Of a stretch of DNA of 64,000 nt, positions 36,283 through 45,913 are shown piece by piece. The notes under the pieces were generated by a model. The model did no database searches, had not been told where the DNA came from, and was given only the letters and a program-made list of their open reading frames with translations. Position numbers and translations under genes: made by a program. The number at the start of each line of letters is the position of its first letter. Position 1 is the stretch's first letter. The DNA is from Diplodia intermedia (lineage: Eukaryota; Ascomycota; Dothideomycetes; Botryosphaeriales; Botryosphaeriaceae), in contig JAKEKT010000005.1 in the NCBI GenBank assembly GCA_021495925.1, positions 372,001 to 436,000 of the forward strand, in the 5' to 3' direction.

Positions 36283-38059
36283 GGTATGTCTGTCTCAGCA
36301 GTATGTGGTGATTTTTTCTTAATGGAAAGGCCGGATGAAGTGTGCAGTAATCGATGGGTGGGGAGGTGCGAGGTGGTCGTGTTGTTCGTCGGGTCTGGTT
36401 GGGGAGGCGAGTCCAGACGCTCGGTTTCCTAAGCGGGAGGCCGGAGTAGCGGAAAGGTCAGGACGGGCCCTGGAGCTAGCTGGCAGGGCAGATAGCACCA
36501 CAGCCAAGCAGAAATTTTAGAGTGAACCGAGAGCACACGCGTGGCCAGGGAGAATGGTTGTCGGTGGTGTAAGAGTAAAGTTGGTCGCAGACGATAAGTA
36601 GTAATAGCCTTCTAAGCCTGGCCGCGAGATCGGTCGTTCCTCTGATACCGCCAGGCACGGCAGATCCGGTGTGCGGCGATTACGTAGGCAAGGCGTGGGC
36701 GGATTGTGTGCGTCTCTGATACGCACCGAGTGTGACCAGCACAATAGACTAACACAGGTGGAGATGATGGGATGCTGCTATCGCAAAGATTCGGGGTCTG
36801 GCCGGGGCTTGCTTGAGACACGAGATAGTAGACATGCTGAAGAGATAACAAGCAGCAAGCCGAACTGCTTGCTACCTTCCCCGCAATTTGCATGGGGCTA
36901 GCGAAGCTGCGCTGCCGCTAAACGGCTGGGATTGGGCATTGGTCGTCGAGGCATTTCCCCTCATAGCCGTCATGTGTACCCTGCAATGTCCCTGTGCTGT
37001 GGGGGAAAAGTGCCAGGGAGGGTGGCTTTCTGAGGTCATCGATACCGGACGTGGAAATTACCTGCCGCCATGAGCGTCGAAACCGCGGCGCACGACCGCA
37101 TAATCCAGAAATGTGCAACGGCGGTTGGACCACGAGCGTATCGAGGCAGTCCTGCGTAGCAACCCATGGCGACCAAAGTCATGGAATTGTTTCCGCCTGG
37201 CCGCCGCATGTGGCGCAGATCTCAGCACCTTCGTCCATCCTCGCGGGAAGAGAGGTGCAGCACGTTGCCTCGGGCGCAGGTAAAATTCTCTAGCGTCGAG
37301 ATAAGAGGACGGCACGACCGGAGGCTGGTAGAGATAGCGAAGGCAGCGGTGACTCTGTCGAGGATCTGGCCGGCCGGGGGCCGTGGGTTGGCGTGTCGTT
37401 GTTGTAAAGTTCTCGCTGTGGCCTACCCTGACTTTCTTATGGGGCTCGTCACTGCGGAATTGCGGGGAAGGCCCGACGCGGAATCATTCCACGCCCGCTC
37501 CACTCAGGCACCTTGGCAATTTGATTGGCCAGTGCGGATTTGGGGCGCGATAAGCAGGTGACAGCTGTGTCTGATGGTCGGGGGAAAGTACCGCCTCCAA
37601 ACTGACGGCTTCCTATTCGAACTTGAGCAGCCTCTTGGATCAAAGTAGTAGCATGACGAGATAGTATCGAACAACGGGTAAGCGAAATAATCTTGAGCAG
37701 TGGTGAAGTTGGCTCGGAAGACGAGGTAGAAAGAGCAAGAAAAAAAAAAAGACAAGACGTCTAACTTAGCTTAGCCCTAACTTGACCAAGAAGGCATCAA
37801 CAGGTGTGAATTCCTTTGAAGCACAAGCACAACCAGCCAGCTTTCTGCTGGGGCATGGTCTCGACACATACGCAACAAAGCAGCGACAGAGTCTCAAGGG
37901 AACAGTGAATCTTATATTCCATACCAAAAGCAACGTACTCTAGCCAGCCCATTTTCCGACATCAACATCACACCATCAACGCCATATAATCACACCACGC
38001 CAAGAACCCTCATCACACAATCACCAGAGCCGATTTTCCCAGCCGGCCGGTTCAACACG
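36283..38059. promoter_or_regulatory. Permease upstream region with nine HGATAR motifs
   Basis: No gene is seen in these 1.78 kb. GATA-factor consensus HGATAR occurs at 36,490, 36,592, 36,823, 36,843, 37,299, 37,332, 37,548 and 37,659 on the plus strand and at 36,778-36,783 on the minus strand. This is roughly twice the chance expectation. AreA/NIT2 GATA factors activate nitrogen-source transporters in filamentous ascomycetes. The last few hundred bases (37,900-38,059) are probably the 3' UTR of the amine oxidase. Confidence 0.45.
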
Positions 38060-40136
38060 CTACAAGTTGCCCTTCACGCAACAGCTCTTGTTCTCCTTGT
38101 ACACCTCCACGGACGCCAAGTTCTTGTTGCTCGGCACGTCGATGGCGGGGTTGCCCTCGAAGAAGTCGGCGGGGCGCAGGTTGACCTGGAAGATGTCGAC
38201 GGGCATGACGGGCCAGTCCTCGACGCGCGGGTTGTGCGTGAGGCCGAAGACGGACCAGACGACGACGTCGTCGTTCTCGACGCTTTCCTGCCGCCTGACC
38301 GCGTCCGCCACGCCGTCGACCTCGGCCGTGCTCTGCAGCGTGAAGCGGCCGCCCGCGTACAGCTCGTCGTCGCGGTACTTGGTCACCCACACGTGGTGCT
38401 TGGCGAACTCGGCGCGCTTGCTCTGCACGCTGCCCGGGTCCGCGAGCAGCAGCTGCGTCGCCGGCGGCGCGAACTTGTAGCCGACGGGCTTGCCGCTGAC
38501 GCGGTTGGCGCGGTTGGGGTTGACGATCTTGAAGACGCGGTTGTGCTGGGGCGCGGCGTCGGCGAAGGCGGACTTGGTGATGGGCGTCTGGCGCACCTCG
38601 TAGAAGTTGCCGCGCGGGTTGGTCTGCGGGTTCATGGGCACCGCGTGGGATTCCTCCTGGATGACCGTGTTCTTGTGGCCGTCGATGGCCGGGTCGATGC
38701 GGGCGCAGAAGATGTGCTGGTGGTTCTGGGCGAGCGCGCCCGGGTTGACGACGTTGCCGTACGCGCTCTGCTTGCCCGCGTCGATGTTGACGACCGACAC
38801 GATGCCCGTGGCGCGCGTCTCGATGACGATGCCGCCGGCCTGGTCGAACTTGAAGGCAAAGATGTACTCGTAGTTGGCCAGCGTGATGATGAACTGCACG
38901 ACCAGCTCGCGCATGCGCGTCACCACGGCACGGCCGGTCCGCCAGTTGGTGTGCTTCCAGCCAATGCCGTTGTCCTGCTCGTGCAGGCAGACAACATTGG
39001 GGTGGGGAGTGGCTTTGCCGTCACGGCCGATGACGACGGCGTCGAAGTATTTGATGACGCCCAAGCAATCGCAGCCAAGGGCGAGGTTGTTGGCGCAGTT
39101 GCCGGCGCCGCCGTCACCGAAGTCGAAGGCCTGCTTCCTCTGGAAAGGAGGGCGGGCATCGGCGTAAGGGACCGTCATCTCGCTGATGCTCAGCCTGTAC
39201 AGCACACTCCTGCCCTCGTAGTGCAGATCGTGGATCACAGCACCCTCACGCGGGTTGAATCCGACCCTGAAACGCCACTTCTGCCACTCAACCAAACTCT
39301 CATCGGTGACTTTGAACGACGGGCCGTCGGGCTGCTGCACATTCAGGGGCTTCAAGTCCTTGCGCGTTCCGCCCGGCAGGAGCTCCGGCACGTACTCGGA
39401 AGTCGCGCAGTGGTCGACGATGTTGGGGCTGTTGGTCTTCTCGGTGAGGCCGTCGCCCTTGCCGCCGGTGGCCAGGCGGTCGATGCGGACGATCTCCTGC
39501 TTGTGGGCATCCATGACGGGGATGAGCGGCAGGGGGTAGGCGTAGAAGTTGGAGTCCGGGTTGCCGCTGCGGGTGTCGTTTGCAAAAATCAAACCCTGGA
39601 AGTAGCGGCGGTTCTCGTCCTCAGGGTCGAGGCCGCCATACGGCCACGGCTCCACGACGATCTCGAAGCCTTCCGGGAGGTTGAACTCAGCGATGGCCTC
39701 CTGAAACTTGGGCGATGCCTTGCAGACGTCAACAAGGGTGTCGAACTCCTTCCTGCACAGGGGTCAGCGGCTGAAGTCGAACATGTCGTACGTAATTTAC
39801 GTACAGTGTCAGAGCGGCATGGTGCTGCTTGCCAATGACTTCGTGCCTGACTCGCTGGCCGCGGTTGACATCGATGATGGACTCGTGGTACTCGGGGATT
39901 CTGTCGGAGCCGATGACGTCGTACTGGACCTTGGCCAACCGCGGCGGGCGAGGGGTTGTGGGCGATAGACGGCCGGAGTGCTCGAGCTCAAGGAACTTCT
40001 TCAAATCGGCCTTGGCAGGCTCTTGCAGGAAGATCTCGCGGAAGCTGATGACAACATCAGGGTGGGCTTTGACGACGACATCGTGGGCGCGGTTGGTCTC
40101 GTCGATGGAGAGGATCTGGAGGGGATGGGCGACCAT
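38060..40136 (-). CDS. Copper amine oxidase (primary-amine oxidase)
   Basis: A 674-residue enzyme in two exons, 40,136-39,805 and 39,752-38,060, with a 52-bp intron (GTACGT...GTGCAG). It oxidises primary amines to aldehydes, releasing ammonia and hydrogen peroxide. The whole family core is present: the catalytic-base region AFDFGDGGAG (Asp about 321), LGCDCLG.I.YFD, and the NYEY site whose first Tyr (about 405) is converted to topaquinone. The copper ligands are His455 and His457 in NHQHIF and His617 in THNPRVEDWPVMP. Length and residues indicate an active enzyme. No signal peptide and no C-terminal SKL-type peroxisome signal is seen (it ends in KGNL). The permease downstream of it on the same strand could supply substrate. 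A TATA box lies 98 nt upstream of the start. Confidence 0.95.
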
Positions 40137-40233
40137 TGTGGGCGTGAAAGACGAAACGAAGTAGACGGGTATCACGGAAAAAGCAGAAGAGAGAAAGCCT
40201 AGCTCTCGAAGGCTGTGGGCGGGAGGAGACAGC

Positions 40234-40239
40234 TTTATA
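40234..40239 (-). promoter_or_regulatory. TATA box of the copper amine oxidase gene
   Basis: The minus strand reads TATAAA within CTCTATAAAGC, 98 nt upstream of the ATG at 40,136. This leaves room for a 5' UTR of about 65-70 nt, which is normal for fungi. Confidence 0.6.
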
Positions 40240-40886
40240 GAGGCCGAGTGCAGTGCAGCTCCAAGGCCCAAAGGGGCAAGTCCAGCCAGCGGCTCGCCAT
40301 AGCCTGCCGGGGTGTCTGAGCTCGAGCTCGCTGTTGGATTCCGCGTCTCCGCTGAAGGCGGCGATAGAAGAAGCGGGCGCGCGCGTGTTCCGCCTGCGAG
40401 CGCAATCGGCCGTCGTTGGGTCTTGCGGGGAAGCACGCGCCATTTCCTCAACTTGCCGGCTGGACTTGCCGGAACGGGTCTAGCGGCTCTGTTTCTCTGC
40501 GTCGTCCGAATCTGCTTCCCCGCTGTCACAACTCCTACATCTGTCTCACGGAGATGCAAGTACGTGGGCAGGGGCCTTGTCCAGGTCATCCGCCTGCTTG
40601 ATGCCGTGTCTCTCCGGGTCGCTGCGTCAGGTCGGGCCGCGTTTCTTATCGTCGGCCGGTGACGCACGGACGATCGCACAAGGGCGCAAGTCACAGCGAG
40701 CCCGTTTTGCACGCCCAAACCATTGACTCTCCGATAGGCGATTCTCCCACTCACGCCACGACAAATGCTTTGGTATACCTTATCTGAGCCTCCGACGCCT
40801 TCCAGCGCCTTTGTTCAATTCAATCCTGTAATGCCAACCCCCATCTACTCTTACTTGTATGTAGCCTCCCGCCAGTACCATCACCA

Positions 40887-43521
40887 TCACACCTCCCTCT
40901 CCCTCTCCCCCCTCCCCAAATACCTCCCCAAACTCTCGCACAACCGATCCAACACGAACTCCGCCTCGCTCATCCCCGCCATCATCGGGCTGTTCTCCCC
41001 GATCCAGTCCCACTCCACCAGCCCGTCCTCCTCTTCCTCCCGCTCCTCGTCCTCTCGCCCCTCGGCCGTGAAGCGGATGAGCTTGGTGAACTCGACCCAT
41101 TCCTCGTACCTGTACCGCTTCGGCCGCGCCCTGTCCACGTCCGCTTTGAGGTCGCTCGCCACCTCGCGGATGGCTCGCGCCAGCCGGCCCGCCAGACGGA
41201 CGTCGGATTCGGTTTCCGGGTCGTCGTCGTCGGCGGCGGCGGCGGCGGTGGTGGACGATGCTGTCGGGGGCGGCGTCATGTCTTGCCCGGCATCGTCATC
41301 GTTAGCACCATCATCATCGAGATTGAGGTCCGGGGATTCCGGGTCGCGGGATTGGTCTTCTTCTTCGATGAGGTCTGTCGAAGGGGGCCCCAAAGGGATG
41401 CCGCGTTTGATGCGGCGGCGCGCGGCTGCTTGTTGGAGGAGGTTGAGGAAGCGCGGGTGCGATTGCAGGAAGTCGTGCCAGATGCCGTTCTTGGGCAGGA
41501 CGGTGACGTCGGCGAGTTTGGACGTGGCGTTTTTGAAGCCCGAGATGACGGTGTCGCCCTGGATTTGGAGATTGCATCTGTCAGCCATCTCGTTCTCTTC
41601 TTTGACTCTAGGGAGAGAGAGGGGGGGCCATCACTTGCCATATCCGAGATCAGAATCGTCATCGTCGGCACGGCAATCAAACTCCATACCACGAAAAAAC
41701 TGCGGCCGGCGTTCGACTTGGGCGCCAAATCACCATATCCGATCGTCAGCAGCGAGACGTAGCAGAAATACAGCGCTTGGAAGTACGTCATGCCCTGCGC
41801 CTTCTGCTCGGCCCGCCAGAAGACGACGGCGCCCACGCACCACAGGATCCCAAAGGCGAGCACCGACAGCGTCAGCGCGTACCACCGCTTGAAGCGCGCT
41901 GCCGAGTGCTGGATCGCCCGCATCGTCTCGAACCGGTCCTTCTCCTCGCGCAGGAGGAGCAGGCGCGGTTTCTTGTGGTGGTGCGGGATCATGGCCGAGG
42001 CCCGCTTCCGCTTCGTCTTCTTCGTCGCCGGCTTCCTCACGTACCGCTGCGCCTCGTATTCCTCGGTCCTCTTGGAGGAGGAGGCGGGGATGCGCGTGGC
42101 GAGAGAGCGGTCGACCGGGTCGAAGGGCGCGGAGATGACGGGCGTGGACGAGCGCTTGAGCCGCTTTTCCGGGACGACGTGTCGTCGGCGCTGGAGCTCC
42201 AACGAGGAGGTGACGGTGCGGTCGAGGGTGCGGCTGCGCACCTTGTTGATGTGCTTGCGCACCACTTTCTCCTGGCCGAGGTCGGTGCTGAATTTGTAGA
42301 TGCTGGAGACGACGAGACCGAGCATGATGGTGCCGCCGATCGAGTAGGGGAAGACAAGCCCGCGGGACACGTCGTTCGATGGCGCAATGTCGCCTGGACG
42401 TGAAGCAAATGGTAAGCGCATGTCAAGTGATAAACGAACAACCGGCGACGCATACCAAACCCGACCGTGAGGATCGTTACGTCGCAGAAGTATAAGGCGT
42501 TGGCAAATGTCCAGCTGTCTTGTCCGTGTAGAGTTTCTATCCGTGAGAACATTCCACCGCCGCCTGCTAGCCAGATGAAGAACATCATCGTTTGGAGAAT
42601 CAGCGTGCGCTGCGACTCTGTTAGGGTGAAGGTTTGCGGGTAGTGGCCTCGCCAGTACCCGACCATGTTGATCATGAGTATCATGGAGCAGACGCAGTAT
42701 AGTACTGCTGCCATGACAGCGTACCAGTAGCCTTGCGTGTAGGTCTGATTGGGACGGTCGGGTGGGATATAGATCTCCATGCATATCAGAATTGCCGTGA
42801 GCTGAGAGGGGTCAGTCACGCAATTGAAAGCTGTACTATCCTCCGCGATGTGGAAAAAGATGACTGGATGTGACTTACCAGACCAGTCGCAACGTACCAG
42901 AGGATGATGGTTACTGGCAAGGCAATTATGTATCTGACCTTCTGCGTGAAGTTCATTAGTAGGAAAAGGTTGCCCACGAAGCCGCATATCAGAGAAGCCG
43001 CATTCAGCCAGTACGTCCATCTCGGGTCCTCAAACGGCACACCAGCCAGTTCCGGCACCCTTTGCCCATTCACGACCAAATTCATCCTCCAGTAGGTAAC
43101 CAGCGCCGCAATGGACAGCACGTTAGCCAACGGGCCGAGAGTGGCGGCGAGCAGCCTGCGTTGCTGTTGTCAGCCTTGAGCGATTACCGCCAAGGAAACT
43201 CGAAAACTCACGGTATTGCTGTGCTTGCAAACCACCAGTCTCTGCCATCGAAATATTAGCGCCTAGCTGGGTTACGTCCTCCATCGGGGCTGCATACTTC
43301 TTACTTCCGTCCTCCTTTTTTCGCTCCCAAAACCTGCCGAGATCGCGCCACGTCCAGCTCTGCCTTTTCTTTCTCTTTTTCTCCCCCGTCCTTGCACCCT
43401 GCGTCCTCCGCTCGGATGGTGGTACAGCCGGTGCCTTCATCGTGACATGTTGCGTACTGCCCGAGCTGTCCGGTTTCTCGATCAAAGATGCACCGGTGAG
43501 AGATTGGTCTGTTGACGCCAT
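40887..43521 (-). CDS. TOK-type outward-rectifying two-pore K+ channel
   Basis: A 767-residue plasma-membrane K+ channel in six exons: 43,521-43,298; 43,241-43,212 (30 nt); 43,155-42,879; 42,801-42,456; 42,393-41,639; 41,558-40,887. Introns 1-4 start GTATGC, GTGAGT, GTAAGT and GTATGC. Intron 5 starts GCAAGT, a GC-AG intron that restores ISDMGDTV, a junction expected in the family. The protein has a hydrophilic N-terminus, several transmembrane segments, then filter 1 TVGFGD (289-294) and filter 2 TIGYGD (509-514). A basic linker of about 130 residues (330-462) lies between the two pore modules. The C-terminal part is acidic and Ser-rich. Two filters in one chain with extra N-terminal segments is the fungal TOK1 layout; these channels release K+ on depolarisation. 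Confidence 0.93.
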
Positions 43522-44359
43522 TGATATTTATCACCAATGGAAACCTTGTTTCTGAAATGGATCAATTTCTTTGAAATAGCGATGACGTTGAGATCCGATA
43601 TTGTTGCTGTGTAAAACGTATCTATGATGCTCAGCGATGGTTGCGTATCATCGCCTGGATAGGCTGTGAGATAACAATGGGAGGCGGAACAGCGCGGGTT
43701 GTGGGCCGCAGTGGTTAGTCGTTCCTTTGCGACGGCAGACGCGCGGTTGAGTTGCTTGTGGCTTTTGGTAGCTCGATGCATCACCGCAGGGCGCCGGCAG
43801 AAGCACAAAGAGACGACAACGGAATTTGGCTGTTAGCAAGAGGCGGGCGTGGCATGATGAACGAGAACAGAAACGCCGGACTGCCGCAGCAACGTTAGTC
43901 CATGTCCATGTGAGCAACCAGAAGGTGCAAAGGGGGTGCGGGCATCGATGGAAGGATGTTGCGGCTGGCAAGCTCACAACAAGGCGTCCCAGCCCATCGC
44001 TTGGGCGTTCGTGTGACGCTTTGGCAAGCCACGCGCCAGATAACGCGGGGAGATCTCCACCATCTGCCACAGGTCTAGCTACGCCATCGACCATGTGATC
44101 CTGCGTCGAGGAAGAAGACCCTTTTGCAACGGCAGCCCTGGGTCGTTTCTTTTCTGTTCTTTTTTTTTTGTGGGTATGGAAGTAAATAAGAATAATGATC
44201 GAGGTATTTACACAAACCGGACCCTATCTCGTCCGGTAACCCTGGCCTGTAGTGTACATAGTCTGTTTTTTTTATCACACATAATGATACCGGGGTGCCT
44301 CAGATCTCCCTGGTTTGGCGCTCAGCTAATGAAACAAGATCAACAAGCCATCCCGCCGT
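43522..44359. other. Intergenic region between ETF alpha and K+ channel genes
   Basis: Both neighbours read on the minus strand, so this holds the 3' UTR of the ETF alpha gene and the promoter and 5' UTR of the channel gene. No further gene or clear TATA box is seen. A T-run at 44,159-44,169 and another T-rich stretch at 44,266-44,274 are present. Confidence 0.6.
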
Positions 44360-45466
44360 TTACGATTGAGCCTTCAGCTTCTCCGTAAGCTCGGGCACCT
44401 TCTCGAACAGGTCGCCCACGAGACCAACATCCGCAACCTGGAAAATGGGCGCATCCGCGTCCTTGTTGATGGCAGCAATCACCTTGCTATCTTTCATACC
44501 AGCCAAATGCTGGATTGCGCCAGAAATACCAGCGCAAAGGTAGAGCTGCGGCGCAACGTTCTTGCCCGTCTGCCCGACCTGCAGACTGTTGTCCGCAAAG
44601 CCGCTGTCAACCGCGGCACGAGACGCGCCAATAGCAGCACCAAGCGCGTCAGCGAGCGGGGGCATCAGACGGTCAAACTCCTCCTTCGACTTCAGACCAC
44701 GACCGCCGGAGACGACCTTGCTGGCCGTGGCAAGGTCGGGCCTGTCAGACTTTGCCAGGTCCTCCGACACCCATTCAGTCGGCGTGTCCGCCTTGGGGTC
44801 AACTCCCTCCTCGAGTTGTGCGCTTCCACCCTCGGTCTCGCCGGCCGGGAAGGCAGTGCCGCGCACAGTTATGATCTTGATCGAGTCTGAGGACTGGACA
44901 GTGAGGATGGCGTTGCCAGCATAGATGGGGCGGACGAAGGCTGCGCATGTCAGACTTGAACGGGCTAGCAATGTTATTCAGTCAGAAAACCTACTGTCCT
45001 CGCTCTCGATGGCCGTAATGTCCGAGATTTGCGACACATCGAGCAGAGCGGCTACACGCGGCAAAAGGTTCTTGCCAAAGGCAGAGTGGCCCGCCAGGAC
45101 ATGGGTGAAGCCGCCCTTCTTGATGTTTTCCACCAGCAGCGGGGCGTAATTCTCGGGCAGGCCCTTGTCGTATGCACCGTTGTCCACAAAGATGACCTTA
45201 TCCAGACCCTTCACCTTGGCCGCCTCGTCGGCGACGGCCTTGATGCTGCTACCGGCAACAATGCCAGTGATAGAACCACCCAATTTCTGCGCGGCCGTCA
45301 CGGCGGCCAACGAACCGGGGTTGAGCTTGCCCTCGCGTTGCTCGAGAACGGCGAGGGAGGAGAGTAACCGCGCGACGAAGGACTGGTGGGGTAGCGAAAC
45401 CGGGCGGACTGATCTGAGCTGGGTGCGCGCTTGGCGAAGCGCGGTGTTGCGCACGGTCGAGAACAT
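44360..45466 (-). CDS. Electron transfer flavoprotein subunit alpha, mitochondrial
   Basis: A 350-residue protein in two exons, 45,466-44,995 and 44,940-44,360, with a 54-bp intron (GTAGGT...CGCAG). It is the FAD-carrying subunit of ETF, which passes electrons from acyl-CoA and other dehydrogenases to ETF-ubiquinone oxidoreductase. The first about 30 residues are Arg/Ser/Leu-rich without acidic residues, as in a mitochondrial presequence. The N-terminal domain carries [20 protein letters not shown]. The C-terminal FAD domain has [28 protein letters not shown] and the family signature ending [21 protein letters not shown]. Length is normal. It is divergent from the SWI3-like gene with 447 bp between start codons. 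Confidence 0.96.
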
Positions 45467-45913
45467 GACGGCGAGAGGCGTGCGTGGGGAGATGGGGACG
45501 GGCCGGGGGAAGGGTGAGGTATTGGAAGAGGCGGAGACGCAACGGCTCGTGAAAGCGTCCAGCTTGAGCTCCGAGAGTCGGCATCAGTCCGAGGTTATCC
45601 ACAAGAGCTTCCAGAAGCCACCTTTCCGCTTTGGCTCTAGCGCTTCTTGGCATGATCGCGGAGAGACCAGCGGCGCGCTGAAGAAGTTCACGTCCCAGGT
45701 CCTCCACAACGCGCACCACACGACATCGCCCTCGCGCCCTTCATCGCGCCCTCTATCTTTCCGCTCGACGCGCCACCGCTGCGGTCGCGTCGCCCACCTC
45801 TGCCTGACGCCTCCACCTTCGCGCCGTTGCTTGCGCCGCCTCGCGTCTTCTCCGTTCCGACGTAGCTTCATCCCCAGGTCCATCGCGCCTGCCCAATTCC
45901 CGCCCGCATCGCA
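45467..45913. promoter_or_regulatory. Divergent promoter of ETF alpha and SWI3-like genes
   Basis: The two ATG codons face away from each other across 447 bp, so both 5' UTRs and promoters lie here. No TATA box is obvious in either direction. The region is C-rich on the plus strand near 45,720-45,900, as is common upstream of fungal housekeeping genes. Confidence 0.6.

Noticed and set aside
38234..39838. 534-codon plus-strand frame over the amine oxidase
   Set aside because: It is the antisense shadow of the GC-rich amine oxidase gene; it is Val/Asp/Ala-rich with no motif.
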